From: Chloracidobacterium sp.
GTDB lineage: Bacteria > Acidobacteriota > Blastocatellia > Pyrinomonadales > Pyrinomonadaceae
Assembly: GCA_015075585.1 (NCBI GenBank)
Contig: JABTUB010000001.1
Coordinates: forward strand, 744,001 to 808,000
Length of the DNA stretch: 64,000 nucleotides
Reading direction: 5' to 3'
Position 1 is the first letter of the stretch. Each line of letters starts with the position of its first letter. Below, in pieces: positions 17,456 through 26,462 of this stretch. The notes under the pieces were generated by a model. It was not told where the DNA came from and made no database searches. It saw nothing but the letters and a program-made list of their open reading frames with translations. The position numbers and the translations under genes are program-made.

Positions 17456-19915
17456 ATGAAAACCTGTCCGACATGTAAGAAGACCTACGACGATGAGACG
17501 AATTTTTGCCTTGCGGACGGCAGCACGCTGTTAAAAAGCAAGCGTGCGAAAGCCGCGACGCACACGATCGTAAACGATATCGTCGCTCTGCTGCTTGTTG
17601 CTCTTGCGATACTTGTACTCCTGTGCCTCTTGAGCGGCAGCCCTGACGACCGTTCATGGCTTCCGTCGAGTTCGAGCGGTGCTCCGATCAAGAATTGGAT
17701 CGGCGTTGCAGGCGCAACGATCTTCGCGCTCCTTTACAATTCGCTCGGCTGGTCGGCGTATTTTGTGCCTGTCCTGATAGTGATGGCGGCGTACCGTGTT
17801 TATCGTGCCGATACGCTTGTGCCGCGTGTATCGAGGGTTCTCGGTTTTATCTTTTTTGCCGTCGCTCTTTCGGGCATCTTCTCGCTTCTCGGCGGTTATG
17901 GTGCGGTTGTCGGTGAAGCCGCGGCTCAAGGGCTTGCACATTATCTGTCGCGTATCGGTGCCGGCATTCTGCTTTTAACCATCTTTGTTTGCTCGCTCTT
18001 ACTCGTAACGGATGCGTCGCTCGCAGCATTCTTGAGCCACTTTGATATGGCCTGGGCGAATTTCAAGATCCGCTTTGACGAATGGCGTGAGAGACGGCGG
18101 TCTGCTCAAGGGGCAAGCCCCGCCCATATCCGTGCGGAGGAGCGAAGGCGGAAGCGTCTCGCAGAGAAGGATGCGGTTATTCCGCCGACCATAGCGGTTC
18201 CTGAGGTTCCTTCCGCAAACGCAGTTCGCGGCGAGCCGCTCTTTGAGCACGAGCAGTTCGATTCGGTGCCGACGATCGAAAAGGCGGACGACCCGTATGC
18301 AACAACGATCGACGAGGCTGTTCCCGTAACGGAAAGTACGTCTGAAAACGACGCAGCACCGGCGGCTATTGGTGCGAGTGCTGCCGAGGAAGACGAGGAA
18401 GTGCTGCCGGATGCAGGAGCAGGCGATCAGGATTTTACGAGCTACAAGCTTCCGGATATCGCATTATTGACCGAAGCGCCGCCCTCGATCGGCCATAAGG
18501 AAGATGAGCTTCGCAGTGTTGCGATACAGCTCGAGGAAAAGGCGGGAGAATTCAGTGTGCCGGGAAAGGTAATGCACATTTCGCCGGGGCCTGTTGTTAC
18601 AACGTTCGAGTTCAAACCTGCAAGCGGCGTGAAATACTCGCGTGTTACGGGCTTGGCCGACGACCTTTGCCTGGCGCTTGCGGCGCCGTCCATCCGCATC
18701 GACCGCATACCGGGAAAGGCATACGTCGGCATCGAAGTTCCAAACAAACAGCGCGAGATGATCTATCTGCGCGACGTGATCGATTCGCCGAAGTTCAAAG
18801 AGGCATCGAGCCTGCTGACGCTTGGGCTTGGCAAGACAATCGACGGCACGAAATACGTCGCCGATCTCGCAAAAATGCCGCATCTTCTGATCGCCGGCGC
18901 AACCGGTGCCGGAAAATCGGTCGGCGTGAACACGCTTGTAATGTCGATCCTTTACAAGGCTAAGCCCGACCAAGTGAAGTTCATCATGGTCGATCCAAAG
19001 CGGCTTGAATTAGGGCTTTACGCGGACATTCCTCATCTGTCGGTACCGATCATAACCGATCCGAAACGAGCCGCAACCGCCTTGAAGTGGGCCGTCCGCG
19101 AAATGGAGAAGCGTTACAAGGACCTCGCCGGATACGGTGTGCGCAACATCGACAGCTATAATGTCGAAGCGAAACGGCGAAATGACCTCGGCCAGTATGA
19201 CGAGAACGGCGATAAGCACCGAAACCTGCCGTATATCGTGATAATCATCGATGAGCTTGCGGATCTGATGATGGTTGCGGGTAAAGAGGTCGAGGAGTCG
19301 ATCACAAGGCTTGCCCAGATGGCGCGTGCGGTCGGCATTCACCTTGTATTGGCAACACAGCGGCCTTCCGTCGATGTCATTACGGGCCTTATCAAGGCGA
19401 ATTTTCCGTCGCGCATCTCTTTCCGCGTGTCGTCAAGGGTGGACAGCCGCACCATCATTGACGGAAACGGAGCCGAGCGTCTCCTCGGCCAAGGCGATAT
19501 GTTATTTCTGCCGCCCGGTAATTCACAGGTTGTGCGTGTCCACGGTGCGTTCGTCAACGAGGACGAGATCAAGAAGGTTGTTGAGAGCATAAAGAACCAA
19601 GGCAGGCCCGAGTACGATCTAACCATCACAAAGACCGAAGAAGAGGTGAGTGACGACGGCGAATCGCCCGGCCGTCGCGATGTCTATTTTGACGACGCCC
19701 TGCGGTTATTCGCTCAGTTCAAGAAAGCATCGACGAGCCTTCTTCAGCGGCAGCTTCGGATCGGCTATGGCCGCGCGGCCGCCCTCATCGACGCGATGGT
19801 TGCAGAAGGCTTTGTCGGTGAAATGGACGGAGGAACCCGAGCGCGCCCGATCCTGGATAAAGCATACGAGTACCTGCAAGACCTTGATGAAGGTGCACGC
19901 GGCGTTGATGCCTGA
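17456..19915 (+). CDS. ftsK: DNA translocase FtsK/SpoIIIE with N-terminal zinc ribbon
   Basis: 819 aa. Pumps chromosomal DNA at the closing septum and activates dimer resolution. Residues 1-25 form a putative zinc ribbon (CPTCKKTYDDETNFC), an addition not usual for FtsK. About four membrane helices follow (39-175), then an acidic/Pro/Ala linker (about 215-330), the alpha/beta motor domain with Walker A GATGAGKSVGVN (about 478-490) and Walker B IIIDELADLMM, and the C-terminal winged-helix gamma domain (YFDDALRLFAQFKKAS onward) that reads KOPS-type sites. Start ATG 17456 is needed for the ribbon; a weak AGG lies 2 nt upstream. Co-transcribed with prfB. Confidence 0.93.
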   Translation: MKTCPTCKKTYDDETNFCLADGSTLLKSKRAKAATHTIVNDIVALLLVALAILVLLCLLSGSPDDRSWLPSSSSGAPIKNWIGVAGATIFALLYNSLGWSAYFVPVLIVMAAYRVYRADTLVPRVSRVLGFIFFAVALSGIFSLLGGYGAVVGEAAAQGLAHYLSRIGAGILLLTIFVCSLLLVTDASLAAFLSHFDMAWANFKIRFDEWRERRRSAQGASPAHIRAEERRRKRLAEKDAVIPPTIAVPEVPSANAVRGEPLFEHEQFDSVPTIEKADDPYATTIDEAVPVTESTSENDAAPAAIGASAAEEDEEVLPDAGAGDQDFTSYKLPDIALLTEAPPSIGHKEDELRSVAIQLEEKAGEFSVPGKVMHISPGPVVTTFEFKPASGVKYSRVTGLADDLCLALAAPSIRIDRIPGKAYVGIEVPNKQREMIYLRDVIDSPKFKEASSLLTLGLGKTIDGTKYVADLAKMPHLLIAGATGAGKSVGVNTLVMSILYKAKPDQVKFIMVDPKRLELGLYADIPHLSVPIITDPKRAATALKWAVREMEKRYKDLAGYGVRNIDSYNVEAKRRNDLGQYDENGDKHRNLPYIVIIIDELADLMMVAGKEVEESITRLAQMARAVGIHLVLATQRPSVDVITGLIKANFPSRISFRVSSRVDSRTIIDGNGAERLLGQGDMLFLPPGNSQVVRVHGAFVNEDEIKKVVESIKNQGRPEYDLTITKTEEEVSDDGESPGRRDVYFDDALRLFAQFKKASTSLLQRQLRIGYGRAAALIDAMVAEGFVGEMDGGTRARPILDKAYEYLQDLDEGARGVDA

Positions 19916-19975
19916 GCCTCGATTGCAAAAGGGCGGTTGTGTCGGTTAAGATTCTCATCGATCAAGGGAATATCG

Positions 19976-20266
19976 ATGCGGCTTTTTGTCCTCATATTTC
20001 TGTCGGCAGCGATCGGTACTGCCTGTACTTCACGCGTAGTTTACGAGCGGCCCCGACCGGATGCGAGCGATCCGCGCGCGAACATAAATACCTCAACCGT
20101 CGAACAGCTTGAACACATGCCCTATGTCGGCCGTCGTACAGCAGCGGCGATCGTCGATTTTCGCGAGGCGAACGGCCCTTTCCGCCGTGTCGAAGGCCTT
20201 ATGCTGATCCGCGGCATCAGCGAGCGGCGCTTTTTCGAACTACGATCGTCGCTAAAGGCCGAGTAG
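19976..20266 (+). CDS. ComEA-like helix-hairpin-helix lipoprotein
   Basis: 96 aa. N-terminal lipoprotein signal (hydrophobic run, lipobox IGTAC, about C17), then a ComEA/UmuC-type helix-hairpin-helix pair: NINTSTVEQLEHMPYVGRRTAAAIVDFREANGPFRR (seen in the pieces INTSTVEQLEHMPYVG and AAAIVDFREANGPF). AGGGA 6-10 nt before ATG 19976 supports this start over an in-frame ATG 39 nt upstream. ComEA binds incoming DNA on the outside of the inner membrane in natural transformation. The ComEC gene begins 7 nt after its stop, which fits this role strongly. Confidence 0.85.
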   Translation: MRLFVLIFLSAAIGTACTSRVVYERPRPDASDPRANINTSTVEQLEHMPYVGRRTAAAIVDFREANGPFRRVEGLMLIRGISERRFFELRSSLKAE

Positions 20267-20273
20267 GACGCTG

Positions 20274-22958
20274 ATGGCCAAAATGAGCTCCCGAAATTTC
20301 TCGCCGCGTCCGCTCTTTACTCTCGCTTGCTGTTTCGCTCTCGGTATTGCCCTGGGCCGTTACTCCGCCGTCAGCTTCCAAGTATCGCTTATCCTTGCCG
20401 CATCATTCGGCATCACGGCCGCGTTCGTAAGCCGCACTTCTGTCGCAGCCATACTTATTTGCTTCGCATTTCTCAGCGCGGGAGCGGCAGCATATCGCGC
20501 GGATCAGCTTAGTATTTCACCGGATCGCTTGAGAGTGCTTTACGACAGCGGCGCGATCGCATCTCGAACGCCTGTCGAGCTGGAAGGCGTTGCTGCCGCT
20601 GCTCCGGAGCCGGCCATCGGAGGTGCGTTCATTACAATGGCCGCTGACACACTTTTACTCAAGGGCGCGGAAAGGCAGGTCAGCGGCCGCGTGAGGCTGT
20701 TCGTTGCATCGTCTTCGCAGGACGGCATTGACGCGCTCAGCGATCTCAGATACGGATCACGCATCCGTGTGTTGTGTCGCCTTGAGCGTGAGGATAAGTT
20801 TCGCGATCCCGGCATACGGAACACGCGTGATGCTTTTGACGGTATGGGGATTGATGCGACAGCGACTGTTCGCTCACCTCTGCTTGTCGAGCGTATCGCG
20901 GATGAGAGCGTATTTCTGCCGATAGCTTGGACATACGATGTACGCGGCCGGCTTATCCGAAGCTTTCAGGCGAACCTTCGGCCGGAAACTGCGGGCGTGA
21001 TGATAGCAAGCCTGCTCGGCGACCAATATTTCCTGGATAAAGACACCGGCGATGTGTTTCGGGCCGGCGGCACGTTTCATATCCTTGTCATTTCCGGCCT
21101 GCATATCACATTCATCGGCGGCGTGATGCTGTGGTTCATCCGACGGCTTTCGCGAAACAGGTTGATCCAATTCCTCGTCGTGATCGCTTTCTTGTGGGCA
21201 TACACGCTTGGCGTCGGAGCCGCAGTTCCGGTAACGCGGGCAGCGATAATGTTCACAATTCTTATGTTCGCTTACGTTGTCGGCAGGCGAACAGATCTGC
21301 TGAATTCGCTTGGTCTATGCATCATTATCCTTCTTATATGGCGCCCGGCGGATCTTTTCGGGCCGTCATTCCAGCTTACCGTGATAAGCGTTTTCGCGAT
21401 CGTGGCCATCGCTCAGCCGCTGCTGAAAAAGCTCTATTCGATCGGCGCATGGACGCCGGATGCAGCCTCGCCATTTCCGCCGAATGTCCCGCAATGGCTT
21501 CTTCGTGCCTGTGAAACCGCAGTTTGGGATCCGTTGGCGTGGAATATCGCCTCGAAAGACAATATCTGGACGGGAACGATCGAGAAACGGCCGTATTTTG
21601 GCGGCCGAGTGAGAGGCTCGGCTCAGATGCTGCTTCGCTACGCGGCCGAAGGCATTATCGTCTCATTCATCGTGCAGGTAAGTATGCTGCCGCTGTCAGT
21701 GATCTACTTCCACCGCGTTCCCTTTGCCTCGGTGATCCTGAATATCTGGGTCGGAGCTATCTTGGCTGTCGAGAGTTTTGCGGCAGTGATCGGATCGTTT
21801 TTGACGCTGATAGCAGGTGTGCTCGCCAGGCCGTTCTTTCTCATCGCGGACGCCGCGAACGGGCTTATGCTCGCACTGCCTCGGGTATTTACGAGCGGCG
21901 GATGGGCACCGAGGATACCGGCTTATCATGATACAGCGTTTGCCGTATATTTCCTCTACTTCATACCGCTCATCATCATTGCCGCATTGGCCTTTCAATG
22001 GAGCCCTTTCGCTCTCGGCAAAGCTGATCGACGAAGGTACCTTTTAACGCGGATTTCGCTCGCAGCGACGCCGATCCTCGCCTGCATTATCATTCTGCAT
22101 CCGTTCAGCGTGTCAAGACCGGACGGGAAACTGCACATCGACTTTATTGATGTCGGGCAAGGCGATTCGATATTCATTACTTTTCCCGACGGAAGGACCA
22201 TGCTGATCGACGGCGGCGGAAGATTTGACTATCGGAGCGGTGAAGGTGTTGAAGCGTTCGAACGCGACACTCAAGGTATCGGCGAGGCCGTCGTCTCGCC
22301 CGTACTATGGAGCAAAGGCTACTCGTATATTGACAGGATATTGGCGACCCATGCGGATGCGGACCATATTGAAGGGCTGACCGAGGTTGTGCGCAATTTC
22401 GGTATCGGCACAGCCTATATCGCCCGCTCACCGGTGAGCGACGCGGAATTTGCAGCCTTTGATGCTGAGCTTAGGAAACGGAATATTCCTGTCGAGATGA
22501 TCGCGCGCGGCGACACATTCGAGATCGGCGGTGTTACCGCCGAGGTTTTAAATCCTGCTCCGGCCGCGGACCCGAACGCAGTTTGGGATAACAACCACTC
22601 AGTTGTTTTGCGGCTGCGTTACGGAAGCAATACGTTCCTGCTGACCGGCGATATCGAACGGCGAACCGAGGCGGAACTTGCCGCGACAGGGATGCTTTCG
22701 GCTTCGGATGTAGTAAAGGCTCCTCATCACGGCAGCCGCACATCGTCAACGCAGCCCTTTGTCGATGCGGTTCGTCCGAGACATGCGATCATCTCCGTGG
22801 GCCGATACTCTCCTTTCGGACATCCGCATGATGATGTAGTAATGCGTTGGCAGAATGCAGGTGCTTCGGTGTTGACAACGGGCGATAACGGAATGATCAG
22901 CATTTCAAGCGACGGCACTGATATCAGCGTGGCAGGCTTTGCGGACGGAGGGAATTGA
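20274..22958 (+). CDS. comEC: ComEC/Rec2 DNA uptake channel
   Basis: 894 aa. Three parts: N-terminal soluble/OB region flanked by membrane segments (about 1-230), the competence channel domain with many helices (HILVISGLHITFIGG onward, about 255-620), and a C-terminal metallo-beta-lactamase domain with IDVGQGDSIFITFPDG, THADADHIEGL and KAPHHGSRTSSTQ, the nuclease-like part thought to degrade one strand during uptake. Overall length and order match the family. Together with the ComEA-like gene it indicates capacity for natural transformation; pilus genes are not in the window. Confidence 0.93.
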   Translation: MAKMSSRNFSPRPLFTLACCFALGIALGRYSAVSFQVSLILAASFGITAAFVSRTSVAAILICFAFLSAGAAAYRADQLSISPDRLRVLYDSGAIASRTPVELEGVAAAAPEPAIGGAFITMAADTLLLKGAERQVSGRVRLFVASSSQDGIDALSDLRYGSRIRVLCRLEREDKFRDPGIRNTRDAFDGMGIDATATVRSPLLVERIADESVFLPIAWTYDVRGRLIRSFQANLRPETAGVMIASLLGDQYFLDKDTGDVFRAGGTFHILVISGLHITFIGGVMLWFIRRLSRNRLIQFLVVIAFLWAYTLGVGAAVPVTRAAIMFTILMFAYVVGRRTDLLNSLGLCIIILLIWRPADLFGPSFQLTVISVFAIVAIAQPLLKKLYSIGAWTPDAASPFPPNVPQWLLRACETAVWDPLAWNIASKDNIWTGTIEKRPYFGGRVRGSAQMLLRYAAEGIIVSFIVQVSMLPLSVIYFHRVPFASVILNIWVGAILAVESFAAVIGSFLTLIAGVLARPFFLIADAANGLMLALPRVFTSGGWAPRIPAYHDTAFAVYFLYFIPLIIIAALAFQWSPFALGKADRRRYLLTRISLAATPILACIIILHPFSVSRPDGKLHIDFIDVGQGDSIFITFPDGRTMLIDGGGRFDYRSGEGVEAFERDTQGIGEAVVSPVLWSKGYSYIDRILATHADADHIEGLTEVVRNFGIGTAYIARSPVSDAEFAAFDAELRKRNIPVEMIARGDTFEIGGVTAEVLNPAPAADPNAVWDNNHSVVLRLRYGSNTFLLTGDIERRTEAELAATGMLSASDVVKAPHHGSRTSSTQPFVDAVRPRHAIISVGRYSPFGHPHDDVVMRWQNAGASVLTTGDNGMISISSDGTDISVAGFADGGN

Positions 22959-23001
22959 TCTGCCGAGCGCACAAAAACGCCGAAGGATGCGTTTTCACAA
23001 A

Positions 23002-23029
23002 ACCTTCCGAGCGTTCTTTCAGTCGTCCT
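23002..23029. repeat. Copy 2 of the dispersed 28-nt repeat
   Basis: 26 of 28 positions match 14037-14064. It lies between the convergent ends of comEC and purH. Just upstream, AAAACGC-N8-GCGTTTT (about 22976-22997) can form a hairpin that may end the comEC transcript. Confidence 0.6.
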
Positions 23030-23089
23030 AAATTGTGAATAGTTTTAACACTACCACAATATATTGTCAAGAGAAATATTTCCGATCGG

Positions 23090-24649
23090 CTAATGCTTGA
23101 AATGACGGACGCCTGTGAACGCCATCGCGATGCCGGTTTCGTTGGCTGCGGCAATGCATTCTTCATCCCTGACGGAGCCGCCGGGCTGTATGATCGCGGT
23201 TACGCCGATGCGAGCCGCTTCATCAACATTATCGCGGAACGGGAAGAATGCATCCGATGCGAGAGCACAGCCGCTTAGCGGCAGATCGAACCTCTCAGCA
23301 CGCATTGCCGCGATCCTGACAGAATCCACACGGTTCATCTGACCGGCACCGACGCCGAGTGTTCGATCGGCACTTGCCAGGACGATGGCGTTCGACCTAA
23401 CGTGTTTGCAAACCCTCCACGCAAGCATCATCGAGCGAAACTCTTCGTCCGAGGGCGTACGTTCGGTCACGATATGCAGTTCGTCGGCAGCGATGGCGCG
23501 AACGTCCTTGTCTTGGACAAGAAAGCCGCCTGATATCTGCTTGTATTCGAGGCTCTCGGATGCTGAAACATCTCCATACGCGGCTTTGAGTATCCGTAAA
23601 TTCTTCTTGGTTCGAAATATTTCAAGAGCCTCATTGTCGAATTCAGGCCCGATGATCACTTCAGAAAAGATCTCGATCGCGGCTTTTGCCGCTTCAGCAT
23701 CAACTTTTCGATTGAACGCGATTATGCCTCCGAACGCCGATACGGGATCCGTTGACAGAGCCTTTTTGTATGCCGCGGCAGGTGTTTCCGCGATCCCGAC
23801 ACCGGAAGGATTTGTGTGTTTGATGATCGCTACGGCAGTTTCGTCAAAGTCGTTCACCAGCGAGAATGCCGCATCAGCGTCAACGTAATTGTTGAAAGAC
23901 ATTTCCTTGCCGTGAAGCTGTTCGGCAGAAGCGATGCCGCCCGTGCCGGTGCGGTAGAGAGCCGCCTTTTGATGAGGATTTTCGCCGTATCTCAGGTCGG
24001 AGGCCTTTGCAAGCGTGAGCCTTGCTGTTTCCGGGAACTGTTCATTGTCTTGCCGTGCGTTCAAGAAATCTGCGATCGCCGTGTCGTATTCTGCGGTGCG
24101 CGCGAACGCCGCCGCCGCTAACGCTGCTCGTGTCTCAAGCGAGAGCGAACCGTCATTCGCTGCTAATTCATTGATGATCCCTTCGTACCTCGCCGGATCG
24201 GTAACAACGGCAACGCTGCTCCAATTCTTCGCCGCCGAACGGATCATCGCAGGCCCGCCGATGTCGATATTCTCGACGGCATCTTCCAACGTGGCTCCGG
24301 CCTTTGCGATCGCGGCCTCGAACGGGTACAGGTTGACAACAAGCAGGTCGATCTGCGAGATCTCGTGTTCGTTGAGCGACGCGGCATGATCGGCGTTATC
24401 GCGAAGTGCAAGCAGTGCTCCGTGAACCCGCGGATGGAGCGTTTTTACGCGGCCGTCCATCATCTCAGGGAAACCGGTAACTTCAGATACATCGGTTACG
24501 GTTATTCCGCTGTTGCGAAGGAACGCTGCAGTGCCGCCGGTTGAAACGATCTCGACACCGCGTAACGTCAAATCCTGAGCAAGCGGCAGCAGGCCTGTCT
24601 TATCCGAAACGCTTATCAGCGCACGCGTTATCTTTCTTAGCTCTGACAT
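23090..24649 (-). CDS. purH: Bifunctional AICAR transformylase/IMP cyclohydrolase
   Basis: 519 aa, normal length. Catalyses the last two steps of IMP synthesis. The N-terminal MGS-like cyclohydrolase begins RALISVSDKTGLLPLA and includes STGGTAAFLR and VTGFPEMMDGRVKTLHP; the C-terminal AICAR transformylase includes LRYGENPHQKAALYR, IKHTNPSGVGIA and the ending TAIIQPGGSVRDEE. The ATG at 24649 is the only plausible start, because the conserved N-terminus begins eight residues later with no other start codon. Remarkably, that ATG directly follows the T-tract of an intrinsic terminator and has no ribosome-binding site. Confidence 0.95.
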   Translation of the reverse strand: MSELRKITRALISVSDKTGLLPLAQDLTLRGVEIVSTGGTAAFLRNSGITVTDVSEVTGFPEMMDGRVKTLHPRVHGALLALRDNADHAASLNEHEISQIDLLVVNLYPFEAAIAKAGATLEDAVENIDIGGPAMIRSAAKNWSSVAVVTDPARYEGIINELAANDGSLSLETRAALAAAAFARTAEYDTAIADFLNARQDNEQFPETARLTLAKASDLRYGENPHQKAALYRTGTGGIASAEQLHGKEMSFNNYVDADAAFSLVNDFDETAVAIIKHTNPSGVGIAETPAAAYKKALSTDPVSAFGGIIAFNRKVDAEAAKAAIEIFSEVIIGPEFDNEALEIFRTKKNLRILKAAYGDVSASESLEYKQISGGFLVQDKDVRAIAADELHIVTERTPSDEEFRSMMLAWRVCKHVRSNAIVLASADRTLGVGAGQMNRVDSVRIAAMRAERFDLPLSGCALASDAFFPFRDNVDEAARIGVTAIIQPGGSVRDEECIAAANETGIAMAFTGVRHFKH

Positions 24650-24675
24650 AAAAAAGGCGGCCTGCGATGGCCGCC
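24650..24675 (-). terminator. Intrinsic terminator abutting the purH start codon (possible attenuator)
   Basis: On the minus strand: GGCGGCC (24675-24669), loop ATCGCA, GGCCGCC (24662-24656), then TTTTTT (24655-24650) and immediately ATG of purH. The stem is a perfect 7 bp, all G-C. It can serve as the end of the upstream small transcript and/or regulate read-through into purH. Confidence 0.85.
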
Positions 24676-24757
24676 AAATTCAGCTGCGAGGCTTACGCAC
24701 AGTACGCCGTTCCAAGCCTCTTGATCTCAGTAAATGGGCTGTCGGTGCATACCGCAC

Positions 24758-24832
24758 TTAAAACAGTCGCCCGAGAAACAGAAGGCTGAAAACCAGCACA
24801 AGCGTAAAAATTATGATCTTTATCAAACTCAT
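24758..24832 (-). CDS. 24-residue hydrophobic peptide upstream of purH
   Basis: ATG at 24832 to TAA at 24758. The predicted peptide starts MSLIKIIIFTLVLVF and is almost entirely hydrophobic with basic residues near both ends, as in tiny single-span membrane proteins. A ribosome-like AGGA lies 2-6 nt before the ATG, closer than ideal. A hairpin (GAGGCTT/AAGCCTC, 24688-24720) and the terminator at 24650-24675 follow. It could be a real small protein, a leader peptide for purH, or chance; composition and context favour something translated. Confidence 0.4.
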   Translation of the reverse strand: MSLIKIIIFTLVLVFSLLFLGRLF

Positions 24833-24998
24833 ATCCTATTTGCAGTCTAACCCCGGTTGGCCGAAAATGCCTTTGGTACCCTTTGTGCTAAAGCCGCATT
24901 TTATGCTTGTCAGTGTCGGCATGTCAAAGAAAATTCGGGTGCATGGCGGGAAAATTTGCTTGATTTACAAATCTTTACAGACAAAGCTATTAGGGACG

Positions 24999-26462
24999 AT
25001 GGTATCAGTAAACGCCGGAAAGCGGAAAAGGTTGGGTTTGGCGCGTACGTTATTGCTGTTTCTGGTTTCCTTGCTTGGTGCGTTAGGTGCCCACGCTCAA
25101 CATCTTACAGCAACGATCTCACCCGATCCTTCCAAACACTCAGCCGAGATCGATGCTGTATTTTCCGAATCGGTATTTATCGTGAAACTGCCGGAAACAG
25201 TCTCATGGGCTGCCGATGAGTTGCATTGTTTCGATCGCGAAGGCCGCAAGAGCGATGTTACGGAGGCTCGGCCGCGGCAATTCGTCGCACTTAAGGGTGT
25301 CGTTAGGTGCATTTATTCCGTATCCGTTTTGGGTGCTGATATCGGTGCCTTACGGGCACATCGGTCGTGGATCGCGGCGACGAACGGCATACTGATGCTT
25401 GGCGACCTGCTGCCTGAGAACGGCCGTGACGGAGCTGCTGTACGAGTAGAATTGCCGGTCGAATGGAACGTTACCGGAGAATATTCGGAAAACGAAGCTA
25501 TTACGTTTCAAGACGCCTCCAAAGCTGTGATCCCTATCGGCAAGGATTGGAGGCGTTCATCGCTAAGAGCGCGGCAGAATGACGTCGAACTCATTATTGC
25601 CGATCAATGGCCGTTCAGCGATGCGGAGGCGGTCGCGGTTGCTGCAAAGATCGGCAATATTTACGCAGCGTCGATCGGGCCGCTGAGAGCCGAGAAGCCG
25701 GCCGTAGTTATGTTTCGAATGCCGCAGGGCACGCCGCCCGGACAATGGGAAGCGGAAACACGAGGCACGACGATAGTTATCACATCATCGGATATGCCGT
25801 TCGCTTCGCAGTCGCTTCAGAGGCTTAATGAGCAGCTTCGGCATGAGATGTTTCATCTTTGGTTTCCGAACGGCGTTGCTCTCAGCGGCAGGTATGATTG
25901 GTTCTATGAAGGAGCCGCTCAGTATGTTTCGCTTCTGACCGCGGTCCGCACCGGGACGATCAGGTTCGAGGATATGCTGGATACACTCAGCCGTGCTATG
26001 ACGATCGAGGCAGCGTATCCGCAGCAGGATTTGACCATGATGTACGGCGGACCTGTCGCGGCGAACATTCTTACTTACGCACGCGGGCTGACGATCGCCT
26101 TTTTGTTCGATATTGCAAGGCTTGAGCGATCAAACGGCAAGTCCTCATTCGGGGACATACTGCGGGAGCTTTATCGTGAGTATCCGATGAATAGGCCCGG
26201 ACGTGATGCAACGCAGGCGCTGCTTGCCGAATTCGGAAAATATGGTGAACTGACACCGCTTGTTGATGCCTTGGTTACAGCAAAGCGAGACGTTCCGGCC
26301 GTTAATGTCATCCAACTGCTCGGGAAGTGCGGTATCGCCGATGCAGTCGCGGGGACGGCCCATAAGCTCTCTGCCATGCAGAAGCTCTCGTCGCGGCAAA
26401 AGGCGTTGCTCGACAAATTGGGTTATAATGCTTGGCGAAGTTCAACGAAGGACCTGAAATGA
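24999..26462 (+). CDS. Exported gluzincin-type metallopeptidase (M1/M61-like)
   Basis: 487 aa from ATG 24999, preceded by TAGGGA and followed by a signal peptide (RTLLLFLVSLLGALGAHAQ). A longer open frame reaches back to 24813, but those residues do not look like protein. The zinc site is RHEMFHLWFPNG (HExxH) with the third ligand probably in DWFYEGAAQY, 20-odd residues on, as in glycyl aminopeptidases and other gluzincins. The N-terminal beta-rich part has no recognised domain. Its last four bases overlap the start of the next gene (ATGA), so it is translationally coupled with an SH3 lipoprotein and an Smr gene. Confidence 0.7.
   Translation: MVSVNAGKRKRLGLARTLLLFLVSLLGALGAHAQHLTATISPDPSKHSAEIDAVFSESVFIVKLPETVSWAADELHCFDREGRKSDVTEARPRQFVALKGVVRCIYSVSVLGADIGALRAHRSWIAATNGILMLGDLLPENGRDGAAVRVELPVEWNVTGEYSENEAITFQDASKAVIPIGKDWRRSSLRARQNDVELIIADQWPFSDAEAVAVAAKIGNIYAASIGPLRAEKPAVVMFRMPQGTPPGQWEAETRGTTIVITSSDMPFASQSLQRLNEQLRHEMFHLWFPNGVALSGRYDWFYEGAAQYVSLLTAVRTGTIRFEDMLDTLSRAMTIEAAYPQQDLTMMYGGPVAANILTYARGLTIAFLFDIARLERSNGKSSFGDILRELYREYPMNRPGRDATQALLAEFGKYGELTPLVDALVTAKRDVPAVNVIQLLGKCGIADAVAGTAHKLSAMQKLSSRQKALLDKLGYNAWRSSTKDLK

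Noticed and set aside
24650..24757. Riboswitch (ZTP or THF type) before purH
   Set aside because: The sequence lacks the conserved cores I know for these classes; only two hairpins can be supported.
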